A stretch of DNA of 64,000 nt from Agrypnia vestita (GCA_016648135.1 JADDOH010002586.1:62001-126000), one strand, 5' to 3'. Counted from the first letter of the stretch, positions 10,655 to 21,722 are shown. The notes: generated by a model not told the origin, from the letters alone. Numbers and translations: made by a program.

Positions 10655-11939
10655 TTAGGTCCTTACATATGAAATTGGCGTTTAGTATGGGAGGAACATA
10701 AAGCCGATTTTTTTTTATTATAATATATTTATTTTATCAAAGTATGTACCATTGCTATCTATGCACTTTTGCCATCTCATAGGTAGTTCATCGATCCCTT
10801 TACTATAAAAACCATTCGGACGGGAATCAATAAAATCTTTGAAGGCGGTTTGGACTGCCCCATCGGAGTTGAAATTTTTCCTTTGCAAGAAGTTATCCAA
10901 ATTTCGAAAAAAATGGTAATCTGTTGGGGCAAGGTCCGAAGAGTACGGTGGATGTCTTAGACATTCCAATTGAAGCTCCTCTAATTTGGTAGCCGTCTGT
11001 TGTGCAGTGTGTGGTCTAGCGTTATCATGAAGCAGCAGTGGCCTAGAGCGATTACCAGCCTCGGTTGTTTAGCAGCTAGCTTTTCCATCATGGTTTGCAG
11101 TTGCTGACAATAGACATCTGCCGTAATCGTCTGGCCAGATTTAAGAAAGCTGTAGTGAACGACACCAGCACTAGTCCACCAAACGCTCACAAGTAACTTT
11201 TTTGGATTCAATTTTCGCTTGGGGCATGGTTTGGCTGGTTCGGCAGGGTTCAGCCATTGCGATGAGCGCTTCCGATTATCGTACAGGATCCACTTTTCAT
11301 CACAGGTAATGATTCGATTTAAAATCCCTTCATTATTGTGCCGGTTGAGTAATGCAACGCAGCAGTCAACGCGCGTTTGTTGATTTGCTTCACTCAATTC
11401 GTGAGGTACCCACCTTTCAAGCTTTTTCACCTTACCAATTTGCTTCAAGTGGATTAAAACAGTTTTATCACTAACACCGCAGCCTGCAGCTGACTCGGAT
11501 GTGGTTTGCGATGGATCCGCTTCCACAATAGCCTTCAATTCTTCATTATCAACTTTGGTCTCCGGCCGTCCACGGGGCTTATTCTGCAGGTCGAAATTTC
11601 CATAACGAAAACGTTGGAACCAAAAACGCACTGTGTTTTCTTTTGCGGCACCGTCGCCATACACATCATTAATCCTTCGAGCCGTTTCTGCAGCACTGGT
11701 GCCACGGTGGAACTCGTACTCGTAAATAACGCGATATTTCAAGTTTTTCATTTTGTAAACTGAGTGACGCAAAGAAAAAAACAATTGAGGAAAAAACAAA
11801 TGAATTATAATTTTCAAAACACAAATACATGAGTAAATAGCTGTATAAATTTGGATTTGGAATTCCTAACCAAAGAGAAGATATTTGAGATCAAATTTGC
11901 CAGTACGGCAAAACGCCAATTTCATATGTAAGGACCTAA
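10655..11939 (-). mobile_element. mariner transposon copy 1 (1285 bp)
   Basis: Terminal inverted repeats of 29 bp match exactly, beginning TTAGGTCCTTACATATGAAA. The element is flanked by the TA target duplication typical of Tc1/mariner (10653-10654 and 11940-11941). It encodes one transposase on the minus strand. It lies within the 9602-12302 inverted-repeat segment and is nearly identical to copies at 16140 and 52991. Confidence 0.97.
10718..11751 (-). pseudogene. mariner transposase, copy 1, frameshifted
   Basis: This is a mariner-family (DD34D) transposase that binds the terminal repeats and performs cut-and-paste transposition. The start is MKNLKYRVIYEYEFHRGTSA at 11751, with helix-turn-helix domains in the first ~110 residues (FRYGNFDLQNKPRGRP between them), then WVPHEL. 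The first catalytic Asp is in ITCDEKW, and the third is in DLAPTDYHFF. Loss of one A in the run near 11054 (copy 3 has ATTAACC, this copy ATTACC) shifts frame just before the HDNARPH block, so the second Asp is read out of frame. The normal stop after NGTYFD is also lost (T to A), adding a few residues. SESAAGCG replaces SELAAGCG and PYSSD replaces PYSPD. The copy cannot make active enzyme as it stands. Confidence 0.93.
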
Positions 11940-12302
11940 TATTATAGGTACATATAAATATTCAAATGGTACAATTTTTGTAAATAAAAGTCTTCAGGTT
12001 CTTAAAAATGAACGATGGTATATTTTTTGTAAATAAAATATCGAGAAACAGTATTTCAAAAAATTAGCGCTTCCTAGGACACTAAAACTGATTTTTTGAC
12101 CGCGGCCTGTCGATTAATGGTTATATTTTATTAATTATTGTAAATAATGTCCAGTTTATTACTTTTATATAATAACAAAGGTTCTATCTAAGTTGCCCTA
12201 AAAAAATTGCAGTCTAGAGTATACATTCTGATATAAATGAATAATAAAAACCCACATTTTCGTAAAAAAAAAAAACGCCGTAATATGCACTTGCAGTGAA
12301 TG

Positions 12303-12763
12303 CAATTAAGTGCAATGTAACCATTTTATGCTCACGATTGAGTATGTGTACGCATATGTGCTAGTTTGTTACAATGAGTCCATTGAAAGGACTTTCATAG
12401 AGAATTAGACACGTTCCAATATGACATGGCGCGCATGGCAATCGTGACTAATAAATATATTTACGAACTCGCCACGTTTTCCCGCTGAGGTAGCGATTAA
12501 AAATATTGTCATTTTCTTGTACACCGCGCAGAGCGCGAAACAATCGGAATTACGGTCAATCACTTTAATAACAACTTTTATAATAACAATAAGAAAGTTG
12601 TTATAAAAACAACGCATCGTCGTCCTTGTAACAAAAAGGTATCAGCCGACATTTTGGTCAAACTGAGATATTCAATTTTAATGTTTAATATATGATTGGT
12701 TGCAGTAAAATAGGCACGAATTACCAAAACTTCATTTTTCAAACTAAGTATGCAGTTTGGTTC
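12303..12763. other. Intergenic DNA, no gene seen
   Basis: The open frame on the minus strand near 12405-12617 has no recognisable features. Confidence 0.45.
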
Positions 12764-12955
12764 TATATGACATCGCCACTAACCCCAGTAATGCATTCCG
12801 GCTTCCCACACCGAGGGTTCCGGGTTCTGTTCCCGGTGAGGTCACAATTTTAATCTGTGATTTACTTAAGCCTGGGTGTTTTGGGATGTATTTCGCTTCT
12901 GTAATTGGACCTCCAGCCTGTTGAATTGCATAAATAAATAAATAAAAAATAATAA
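12764..12955 (+). mobile_element. tRNA-derived SINE
   Basis: GGTTCCGGGTTCTGTTCCCG (12819-12838) resembles a pol III B box within a tRNA-like T-arm (consensus GGTTCRANTCC). It is followed by an unrelated body ending CTCCAGCCTGTTGAATTGC and a TAAATAAATAAA tail. The 5' A box is degenerate. The minus-strand ORF here is a shadow of the SINE. Confidence 0.7.
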
Positions 12956-14304
12956 TAAATTTTATTTCTATTAAAATTGACAATTGTTGTTCTAAGAAAT
13001 CTAAGTACTTAAATACCACGATAATATGTATCATTTTGTTTTCTTGTTATCTACGAAATTACTAGGAATTTAAACATAATTTTAATACACATTTTAAGAG
13101 ATAATTAATTTTTTAAAAATATAAATGTATAAAAGTTATTTTTGACCTGAAAATATCAGATCTAAAAGGCTCTAAAAGGCCACCATCTATTATTATTATT
13201 TATTTAATATTGAATACAGTTTATTATTTTTTGTAGTCTAGTCTATTAAAACTATAAATAAATACATACATGTTAATGCTATCGCTGTACCTCTCCAAAA
13301 AGAGACTTATTCTTATTGGAGAGGGATTCCAATACATATTCATCTATCAACTAAATCCACTGTTTTGACATCTGTTGTTCCATATTGAGTTGCAAATCCA
13401 ATGCCACCCTTGAAAATGTACGGAACCTGGTTTGAACGTTTCAATCACAGAGTATAAAATTGTACAAATATGAACTAAACCCCTTCTCTAGGCCCCCCTA
13501 GTGAATATTTAAGACACATTTATAATACAGTTCAGTTAAAATTTCCTAGTAAGGAAAACGGTTTTTTTTACAAGAAAGGTTTTTTTTAATTACGTTCCAA
13601 ACCGAGTCTTTTCATGTAAAAGCTTTTTTTTTCAAATAAAGCTTGACTTATTTACTAAGGCATTATATATTTTATGAGTATGTAGTAGGAATATTTGGGT
13701 CATTGTCTTTTTTGTTGTAGTTAAACTGTCCCTGTCCATTTTCGTGACGTAGTGGTATTTAAATTTTTTATTTTTTTATTTGTTTAATAATACCTTATCA
13801 TAATAATACGATCTCAAAAGTTTTAGAAGCTGTAAAGAAATGAGGTTTTTAATTGTATTTAATTAATAATAAAAAATACATTTGTGTTGTGACAGAGTTG
13901 TTTTTGGTATTTTGTACCAAACAAGACAATATAAAAGAAAATGACACACTCATCTTTGTTTCAAAATTTACAAGCTTGTAGTAATTTCATAAAGTCAAAC
14001 GTATTGGAACCAGCCGTGGATCCAGGCCGCTGACCAAGAAATTTACTTTAGATCATGTCTAAATATTTTCGTGGTCTGTGGTCACAATTGTCTTTTCATT
14101 CCATGAAATGGGTCATGGCATAGAATTGAAAATTGTGCATCGTTCAACATTGATAAAAGCGACCTTTGCATCATCACGCTGATATAAATGACGCATCTTT
14201 TCAATAATTATCTTCTAATACACCAATCACACAAAAAAATTACATTTGTAAAATAATAATTTTATGTTAAAGTTTTTTGTTTGTAACATTGTGGAAATTC
14301 ATTT
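12956..14304. other. AT-rich DNA; shared TATAAAA module at 13440-13545
   Basis: No gene seen. CAGAGTATAAAATTG followed by GAACTAAACCCC at about 13448-13482 recurs at 42924-42960 in a GC-richer context, and downstream sequence is also similar, so both are copies of one dispersed module. Confidence 0.5.
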
Positions 14305-14435
14305 TTAATATTAAAAAAATGAGGGTTTTAAAAACACTGTTTTATTCCACTATATTTAATAATTAAGTTATATTCCACTATATTAAATATAGTGGAATAA
14401 AACAGTGTTGTTCACCCTCATTTTTTTAATATTAA
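14305..14435. repeat. 131 bp foldback repeat
   Basis: TTAATATTAAAAAAATGAGG at 14305 is inverted at 14416-14435, and ACTGTTTTATTCCACTATAT is inverted at 14389-14408, with a short spacer between. It is probably a small MITE. There is no ORF. Confidence 0.8.
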
Positions 14436-14502
14436 TAATTTTATATTTTTCTGACTATCTTAAATTTAATTTAGTACCAATGTGATTCGAATGAATCACT
14501 TA

Positions 14503-14654
14503 GGCTCGATTGTTTCAAGTTTGATTAAAATAAAAGTTCGTTTAATGTTTAAAGCATAGATTTTTACGGAAACGGATCGTTTGATAGGTGGAGAACGCAA
14601 AAATCTATGCTTTAAACGAACTTTTACTTTAATTCAACATGAAACAACCGGCCC
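14503..14654. mobile_element. PIF/Harbinger-like MITE (GGCCGGTTG family)
   Basis: The 152 bp element is flanked by TTA on both sides (14500-14502, 14655-14657), the 3 bp target type of PIF/Harbinger elements. The arms are inverted: AAGCATAGATTTTTACG pairs with AAAAATCTATGCTTTAAACG, and the right end is CAACCGGCCC. It belongs with copies at 22380, 47428 and 63850. Confidence 0.82.
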
Positions 14655-14657
14655 TTA

Positions 14658-15390
14658 GTCAAGAAAACCAAAATACAATAAAATGACAACCGAGACTTCG
14701 CTTGAAAAGGATTTATAATGAAAACTATGTTTATAAGGGTTAAATTTTTCTATGTATCTTTATCTTACTTGTAAGCTTCATTTCAGTTTTATTTATTTTG
14801 TCATTTTACTTCTTAAAGATGCATTTTTGATTAATGTTTCTCGATATTTTATTTACAAAAAACATACCTTCGTTAATATTTAAGAACCTGAAGACTTTTA
14901 TTTACAAAAATTATACCATTGTAAATATTTAAGAACCTCGAAGACCTTTTTTTAAATTTATACTCGCACATACTACGTATCTTCGTAGGCCATTTAAATT
15001 AACATCTCGTATTGATGTTAATCTATGTATATTTATAAATTACTTAAGTCAATTGTTGTTCTGCGTGAAATATTTACAACGTGTCTTTGTTGGCACAACA
15101 AGGACAATTGAGTACTTTGTCTTCAAAATATTATTTGTGTAGAACGTCATAAAATAATTCAATGAACCATTAATATGTACAATTGATTGCAAATCAAATA
15201 CATTAGTTGGATACTAAGTGATATTTGTGGACATATCAATGTTGGATTAAACAATTAATGAAACATATTTTGTCTTAGGTGAAGTAATTAACACATTTTT
15301 AAGGAGTAACAGAAATCTTAATTTGTATGTATCTACTTAACATTCTGTTAAAAATTAACCATTTTGATTCAATTTAGGAAATTAATTTCA
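14658..15390. other. AT-rich DNA with copy of the 11950-12060 repeat
   Basis: Positions 14840-14945 (TTTCTCGATATTTTATTTAC, AAGAACCTGAAGAC) are inverted relative to 11950-12060, so a small repeat unit occurs on both strands. No first exon for the exon at 15559 could be found here. Confidence 0.5.
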
Positions 15391-15513
15391 CCAAAAAATA
15401 ATTCATCGAAAGTATTTTTACCCAAAATTAATTCGTCGAAAATACTTTTGCCCAAAATTAATTCGTCGAAAGTACTTTTACCCAATATTAATTCGTCGAA
15501 AGTACTTTTACCG
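15391..15513 (+). repeat. 30 bp minisatellite, four units
   Basis: ATTCGTCGAAARTACTTTTA recurs at 15401 (variant), 15431, 15461 and 15491, exactly 30 bp apart. Because 30 is a multiple of three it stays open in one frame, giving a NINSSKVLLP-type ten-residue repeat. It lies just upstream of the splice acceptor at 15558, so it is most likely intronic. Confidence 0.85.
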
Positions 15514-15558
15514 AATCGAAAATTATTTGAAATAATTTTTTTAATGATAATTTTTCAG

Positions 15559-15663
15559 TACGCCGCAGCCAATCCGAGAGTCGCCAGAGACGCTCCCGCT
15601 GAAGACAAGCCCGCTACCGACACCATGGCCAACATTCAGAACTTCTTCAAGGAGAACCTTCAG
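15559..15663 (+). CDS. Internal exon of a small secreted-peptide gene
   Basis: A pyrimidine-rich tract plus TTTTTCAG ends at 15558 and a donor CAG/GTGGGC begins at 15664. They enclose exactly 35 codons, phase 0 at both ends: YAAANPRVARDAPAEDKPAT followed by DTMANIQNFFKENLQ. The start (YAAANP) looks like the end of a signal peptide and its cleavage site, the next part like a short propeptide, and the rest like an amphipathic helix. This layout is seen in small lepidopteran haemolymph peptides; a weak likeness to anionic antimicrobial peptide 2-type proteins is inference only. Base composition is clearly richer in GC than the flanks. The first exon (start and most of the signal peptide) and later exons were not found within reach, so the gene may have large introns or be broken. 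Confidence 0.6.
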
Positions 15664-15769
15664 GTGGGCACTTCTAATAGAAGCCATTCTTAGTCCGCTT
15701 TATTAAGGGGTTGAACCATATTGAGGCACCACAAAATACTTTCAAATGATTTTTTTTTATTGAGGATAA

Positions 15770-16115
15770 ATTATAGAAGTCTCATAGAGACGAAGCTAAT
15801 TTACATGTGAGAAAATTGAATGGAAGTCTTTTGTGCGATGGCTCTGGGCTTACAACCTGTATGACTGGCTTAAGTAATCGCTCTACACAATGCAACGTTC
15901 ACCAATTCCATCGTAAGAACATCCACACATTATCAAATTTTGAAAGTTCTATTTACATATATGTTCTAATCAAGAACCTTTCATATATTACTTTGGTCTC
16001 TGTTAGAGACATCTGTTGATTTTTTTCTCATTAACAAGTTAGTATTTCTGTACACAATTTACTTAATACACAATTTCGAAATACACTAACAGCTTTCGTA
16101 ATAAGTAATGACACC
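15770..16115 (+). repeat. Dispersed repeat D2 (GTCTCATAGAGACGAAGC)
   Basis: It starts ATTATAGAAGTCTCATAGAG and contains ACACAATGCAACGTTCACCA. It ends near GTAATGACACCTATAT, where a (TA)n tract begins. Similar copies lie at 19255-19585 (minus) and 60545-60872 (plus). The ORF 15807-16019 is spurious. Confidence 0.75.
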
Positions 16116-16139
16116 TATATATATATATATATATATATA
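16116..16139. repeat. (TA)n microsatellite, mariner target
   Basis: A pure TA tract at the 3' end of the D2 repeat. mariner copy 2 inserted at its last TA. Confidence 0.9.
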
Positions 16140-17430
16140 TTAGGTCCTTACATATGAAATTGAGGTTTTGCCGTACTGGCAAATTTGATCTCAAATATCT
16201 TCTCTTTGGTTAGGAATTCCAAATCCAAATTTATACAGCTATTTACTCATGTATTTGTGTTTTGAAAATTATAATTCATTTGTTTTTTCCTCAATTGTTT
16301 TTTTTCTTTGCGTCACTCAGTTTACAAAATGAAAAACTTGAAATATCGCGTTATTTACGAGTACGAGTTCCACCGTGGCACCAGTGCTGCAGAAACGGCT
16401 CGAAGGATTAATGATGTGTATGGCGACGGTGCCGCAAAAGAAAACACAGTGCGTTTTTGGTTCCAACGTTTTCGTTCTGGAAATTTTGACCTGCAGAACA
16501 AGCCCCGTGGACGGCCGGAGACCAAAGTTGATAATGAAGAATTGAAGGCTATTGTGGAAGCGGATCCATCGCAAACCACATCCGAGTTAGCTGCAGGCTG
16601 CGGTGTTAGTGATAAAACTGTTTTAATCCACTTGAAACAAATTGGTAAGGTGACAAAGCTTGAAAGGTGGGTACCTCACGAATTGAGTGAAGCAAATCAA
16701 CAAACGCGCGTTGACTGCTGCGTTGCATTACTCAACCGGCACAATAATGAAGGGATTTTAAATCGAATCATTACCTGTGATGAAAAGTGGATCCTGTACG
16801 ATAATCGAAAGCGCTCATCGCAATGGCTGAACCCTGCCGAACCAGCCAAACCATGCCCCAAGCGAAAATTGACTCCAAAAAAGTTACTTGTCAGTCAGCG
16901 TTTGGTGGACTAGTGCTGGTGTCGTTCACTACAGCTTTCTTAAATCTGGCCAGACGATTACGGCAGATGTCTATTGTCAGCAACTGCAAACCGTGATGGA
17001 AAAGCTAGCTGCTAAACAACCGAGGCTGGTTAATCGCTCTAGGCCACTGCTGCCTCATGATAACGCTAGACCACACACTGCACAATAGACGGCTACCAAA
17101 TTAGAGGAGCTTCAATTGGAATGTCTAAGACATCCACCGTACTCTCCGGACCTTGCCCCAACAGATTACCATTTTTTTCTAAATTTGGATAACTTCTTGC
17201 AAAGGAAAAACTTCAACTCCGATGGGGCAGTCCAAACCGCCTTCAAAGGTTTTATTGATTTCCGTCCGAATGGTTTTTTTAGTAAAGGGATCGATGAACT
17301 ACCTATGAGATGGCAAAAGTGCATAGATAGCAATGGTACATGCTTTGATTAAATAAATATATTATAATAAAAAAAAATCGGCTTTATGTTCCTCCCATAC
17401 TAAACGCCAATTTCATATGTAAGGACCTAA
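16140..17430 (+). mobile_element. mariner transposon copy 2 (1291 bp)
   Basis: It carries the same terminal repeats as copy 1, with TA at 16138-16139 and 17431-17432. The left repeat is mutated (TTGAGGTTTTG in place of TTGGCGTTT). Its orientation is opposite to copies 1 and 3. Confidence 0.97.
16329..17352 (+). pseudogene. mariner transposase, copy 2, frameshift plus stop
   Basis: DD34D mariner transposase starting MKNLKYRVIYEYEFHRGTSA; an in-frame ATG at 16308 would add seven residues but is outside the conserved start. The N-terminal DNA-binding domain is intact (FRSGNFDLQNKPRGRP), as are WVPHEL and the first Asp in ITCDEKW. A 4 bp insertion near 16890 (TGTCAGTCAGCG against TGTGAGCG in the other copies) shifts the frame before VWWTSAGVVHYSF. 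A C to T change makes a TAG in place of Gln after HDNARPHTAQ (17086-17088). The second Asp (HDNARPH) and third Asp (APTDYHFF), 34 residues apart, are both still written in the DNA. The normal stop after the final Asp codon (17350-17352) is kept, unlike copy 1. Confidence 0.93.
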
Positions 17431-17432
17431 TA

Positions 17433-17884
17433 TTTGCTTATTTACTGATACAAAACGCTGTCACCGTCATACAAGATCGTATAAAATATGTTGCTAAGGG
17501 AAAACCGCTAGAATCTGTGGCCGCAAACCAATTATTTATTTTTATATATAAGTGGTATCTATCTTTACATACATATTTACAATCTTAGGAGGTGCTTGTT
17601 CTCGGATGAGCGCACCCCATGAGCAGTTCAAATAACCAGAAATATTTGTTCATTTGATGGTGATTTACTTCCAATCTATGGGTTTGAATGAATTGGCGCC
17701 CTTTTGGAACAAAATTTTGGTTAACAAGATGAGTGATGCTTAAGCTTACGGCTTATCATTGGATCATACCAACACTCCGTGATTTGTTCCTGATAAAGTT
17801 AAGTGATGTAAAGTTAAGTCAAGAGATGTACATGCAATGTTTTGCTGTTTTCCTTGTTATCGTTTTTGTTGTTTGAGGTGAAGC
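17433..17884. other. Intergenic DNA, no gene seen
   Basis: Nothing recognisable. Confidence 0.45.
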
Positions 17885-18445
17885 CTTTATATGCGAAAGT
17901 ATATATGTATGGACTGGCGCAGGTATTATAGGGCTGACGGCTTGTCTTGAGGCTGGCTTAATTGATCACTTACACTTACACCAGGGGCGTGCAGTGGGAA
18001 CATCGCAGCATGACTTTTACGTAACCAATTATTTGGAAAAAAAAATGGAATACAACATATATTTCGTAATATTTCTATCACAATTTTTATCATAGTATTC
18101 ATTATTTTGATATATAATAAAAGTCTGTAGCATAAATATTTGATTTCTATTTTTTTTTTCAAAATATACGTTTACAAAAAGTCTTGTTTCAATGTTCCCA
18201 CTGCTTGTGCCTGCTTTACACAATGTAACGTTCACGATTCCACCCAAATAAAAAAATAAAAAAATCTTTCCAAAATTGGAAATTGTGTATATGGTTTTTA
18301 TCCACCATGTACTAAATTTTTATAAGCACTATCCCAGCGCCATCTATGGTTTGACATTTCACGCAAAGTGTAATGAAATATTTTCTTCTCAAAATTGAAT
18401 GAAGAGGACTCCTCCAAAGTTTTTGCTACTAGCTATGAGACACTA
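17885..18445 (+). repeat. Dispersed repeat D1, interrupted by a hAT MITE
   Basis: GGCTTAATTGATCACTTA leads into the inserted MITE. Repeat sequence resumes as CTTTACACAATGTAACGTTC and ends CAAAGTTTTTGCTACTAGCTATGAGACAC near 18445. A fuller uninterrupted copy is at 50685-51135. Confidence 0.7.
17982..18213. mobile_element. hAT-like MITE (CAGGGGCGTGCAGTGGG family)
   Basis: The left end CAGGGGCGTGCAGTGGGAAC pairs with the right end GTTCCCACTGCTTGTGCCTG. The 8 bp flanks (ACTTACAC left, CTTTACAC right) agree at 6 of 8 and match the uninterrupted repeat (ATCACTTTACACAATG), so this is an 8 bp target duplication as in hAT elements. The 232 bp element has no transposase. Confidence 0.85.
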
Positions 18446-19254
18446 GAGGACCACGACGTTTATTACTAAGCGCACCACGAAAAACCCACTATTATTGCAA
18501 CTTTCATACATACATATTTTTATTACATTTTTTTCACTTTTCCGCGTCCCAATGGCCCTGGTGCACTGCTGATCAAGGTTTGACATCAATCAGTCGATTG
18601 TTGCAGTAGGCAGGTACATAATTCAAACGAGATGCCGTACCGCTTCATTGCGATGCATTTATGTGTTACTCTGAGCGCCATGCCCGCTTTTGTAGCAACG
18701 AGTTACCTTAAACATTACTTTGTTAAAACATTATGGAATCAAACAGGAAATCGTAACGAGCAATTAATGTATTTTCACCTACGAGTTGTTTAATTAAGTT
18801 TTATTTATCATCGGCTTTGAAATATCTCCAGTAAAATCTAAATGCAGAGGTTTTTAATTGTGGAATTGTTGAAATTGCATTGGTATTGAATTGATAAATA
18901 TTTGCGGAATATTTGTTGTTGATATATCTGGATGAATGGGAATTCGAAGGATAATCAGAAATAATGGTCAACTGCCTTAAAATTCAATGTATCATTTGCG
19001 TATTTTATGTACAGGGAGAGAATAGTATGTGATTATTTAAGGTACTGCACCATTAAAGGAGTACTTATTAGTTAGTCAAAGGCGTCTTAAGTAAATCTAC
19101 AAAAACTTTAAAAAAAACTACTGAAAAATCGGTCCCGTGGATTAGTTGGATTTTCTTTTGTATGAAAATTATCCGTAGTGAATGATCGATTATTTCATAC
19201 AAAATAAAAATTAAATTTTAAGAACACAAAAAAACTTTATATTAAAAAAAACAC
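18446..19254. other. Intergenic DNA, no gene seen
   Basis: Nothing recognisable; A+T-rich with no long ORF. Confidence 0.45.
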
Positions 19255-19585
19255 TTTATAAAAATAAAATACAGAGGTATCATTACTAGTTACGAAGGCT
19301 GTATATACTAACTTATTAATGAGAAAAAAATCAACAGATGTTTCTAGCAGAGACCATAGTAATATATGAAAGGTTCCTGATTCGAACATATAATATACTT
19401 TCAAAATTTGATAATGTGTAGATGTTTTTCCAATGGAATTGGTGAACGTTGCATTGTGTCGAGTGATCACTTAAGCCAACTCATACAGGTTGTAAGCCCT
19501 GAGCCATCATATAAGAGACTTCCATCCATCCACTTTTCTCATATATAAACTAGCTTCGTCTCTATGAGACTTCTATAATTTATCT
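19255..19585 (-). repeat. Dispersed repeat D2, minus copy
   Basis: Reverse-oriented copy: TAGCTTCGTCTCTATGAGAC at the right, ATTGGTGAACGTTGCATTGTG in the middle, and AGAGGTATCATTACTAG at the left. The minus ORF 19237-19470 lies in it and is not a gene. Confidence 0.75.
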
Positions 19586-20319
19586 TTAATTCATATATTA
19601 TTCAGTTATTAACTATATTTTAATAATTATTATTATATAATTGGGCGTAAAATTATGATGTAGAAAGAATCTATGGATGTATAAAGATTATAAAGAAAAC
19701 GACATTAAATAAAAAAAATTCGGAGAATTCCTTGGTAAAATGAATCAAGAAACTGTGTTATGAGAAGTGCGCAGCATTTTGTCAGATATTCATAGGGGGG
19801 GTGGGAGTATAAATACATGGTGTACATTCAACATTTTGAATAGAAAATATTCACTTTGGGTGAAATGATAAGGAAATGAAATGAAAGGAAAGAATGAGAT
19901 CAAAGTTTACGTTTTTCATTATTTCTGTAAAACGTTGGGTATCATGAAAGTAACATAGAATTTATATATCAAAGATTTATTCATTTTAATGTAAGTCAAA
20001 TAAAATTATTAAATGAAACAGACTTCAGTGAAGTTTTTGCTACTGTATAGTGTATAATAACGTTTTCACTGGTATTTATTATCTCTGTATAAACTAGCAA
20101 TGAAGAAACATGTGCGGTTGTAATCAGTGCGATAATGCACGAAAATTACTTAAATATCTTTTTTATTTTTCGCAAAACAAAAGAGCATAACCTGAACATG
20201 AAATAAAATAATTCTTAAATGACGTTTGAAGAGATCGAAATATCAAATACGATGATCTCTGTGTACGAGAAAGGACTGGGCGAACCATGAAAAACATATA
20301 TTTTCCGGTTATAATATAG
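19586..20319. other. Intergenic DNA, no gene seen
   Basis: A short AAGTTTTTGCTACTGTATAG at 20030 resembles the end of repeat D1. Nothing else recognised. Confidence 0.4.
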
Positions 20320-20500
20320 ATGTCTCATAGAGACGAAATTATGTATTTTTATCGGAAAGTAGGTATGAAAGTCTTTGGGTGTTTATAGGGCTTATGACCT
20401 ATCGTACTGCTGGATTAATTGATTGCTTTACACAATGTAACGTTCACCATTTCCACCCATGATAGATCTATCAAATTTTTGAAGTTGTATATGTATTTAA
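20320..20500 (+). repeat. Dispersed repeat D1, partial copy
   Basis: ATGTCTCATAGAGACGAA, then AAAGTAGGTATGAAAGTCTT, GGGCTTATGACCTATCG and TTTACACAATGTAACGTTCACC. Confidence 0.75.
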
Positions 20501-21040
20501 GTTTTTCGCGTGTGTTTTCTAATTATCCCTAGCGCGACCGGCAAGCTTTTTCATTCCCCTTAATTAAGCACTGATGTCACTAATTTGTCTGTCTATTTTA
20601 TTGATTGGAATTTTTAAAGCAATAATCCTTTATATGTATATGTAATGAGATTCTTCCGAATTATTAGCATTACTTTAGAATACGCCTGAAATATCATTTC
20701 ATTTTTTTAAGCTCCTTTTTAGACCAGTTTTGTTTTTTGCATTGAAAAACCCCAACTGAAAACAGTTTAATCATACAAAGCGATTATAAACGTAAGGTTG
20801 CTATCGGTAACGAGTTCTTGAATTCGATCTCATCTCTCCGAGCCATCCGAGCGTACCATGCCCATTGTTCCCTTATCCCCCGGCCCAGTTGCGATGGAGA
20901 GGTCCCTTGAGATCGGGACCTGATAATTTCTGATATAATATTATCATTTTATGCCTTACGCGAAGCTTCCAGTACGAACGGTCCATCCAACAATAAACCC
21001 TTATCAACCTTTTCAATTTGACAGATATAACGTACCTATA
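20501..21040. other. Intergenic DNA, no gene seen
   Basis: A short GC-richer stretch at about 20820-20930 has no ORF signature. Confidence 0.4.
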
Positions 21041-21579
21041 CAGGGATATTTGTAAAACATTAATAACCTCGCAGGACTATATTCCTGTTTGGATTATGAG
21101 TCGAAAATGTTCAAGCTATTATGACCTAATATCAATAGTTTAGGAGATATGCGACATCAAAGTTTGCATTTTTTTTTTTCAAAATTTCTGACTTATTTTT
21201 TGTAAAACGTTGGACTATCATTACAGTAACTTATACCGAATATGAAAAATTCATTCTCTTTAATACAAGTCAAATAAAAAATAAAAACCTTCGAATTCCA
21301 ATTGGAAAACATTCCATTTGGAATTTTTTCAGGGTTTTTATCATTTTATTTAACTTGTATTGAAACGAATGAATTTTTCGTAATTTATATGAGTTACTGT
21401 AATGATAGTCCAGCGTTTTACAAAAAATAAGTCATAAATATTGAAAAAAAAAGCAAACTTTGATGTCGCATATCTCCTTAACTATTGATATTAGGTCATA
21501 ATAGCTTGAACATTTTCGACTCATAATCAAGACAGGAATATAGCCCTGCGAGGTTATTAGTGTTTTACAAATAACCCTG
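21041..21579. mobile_element. Foldback MITE, CAGGG family, copy 3
   Basis: CAGGGATATTTGTAAAACAT at left and TGTTTTACAAATAACCCTG at right, flanked by TA (21039-21040, 21580-21581). Long arms include CTCGCAGGACTATATTCCTG and GAGTCGAAAATGTTCAAGC with their complements. 539 bp, almost entirely self-complementary, no ORF. Confidence 0.9.
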
Positions 21580-21645
21580 TATATACTCGTAAAATAAGAT
21601 ATTATTCATTAAGATCAATTATAGATGCCTCAGAGATAACAAAGC

Positions 21646-21722
21646 TGCTTGAACATTTTCGACTCATAATCAAGGCAGGAATATAGTACTGCGAGGTTAT
21701 TAATGTTTTCCAAATAACCCTG
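21646..21722. repeat. Solo arm of the CAGGG foldback MITE
   Basis: GAACATTTTCGACTCATAAT through CAAATAACCCTG repeats the right arm of the neighbouring copy, probably a duplicated or rearranged terminal piece. Confidence 0.75.

Larger units (their letters stand above)
9602..12302. mobile_element. 2.7 kb segment bounded by ~50 bp inverted repeats
   Basis: CATTCACTGCAAATGCATAT at 9602 faces ATATGCACTTGCAGTGAATG ending at 12302. The match extends through a poly-T/poly-A run to ACGAAAATGTG / CACATTTTCGT. Inside lie a jockey-like fragment and mariner copy 1, so either this is an old DNA transposon that collected insertions, or two MITE ends that happen to face each other. Confidence 0.6.

Noticed and set aside
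12764..12955. Possible tRNA gene
   Set aside because: The B box is good, but the stems do not close into a cloverleaf and a SINE body with tail follows. The same reasoning applies at 43505 and 52540.
14305..14435. Foldback repeat considered as a microRNA precursor
   Set aside because: Arms are too perfect and A/T-rich and the hairpin too long; a MITE is simpler without small-RNA evidence.
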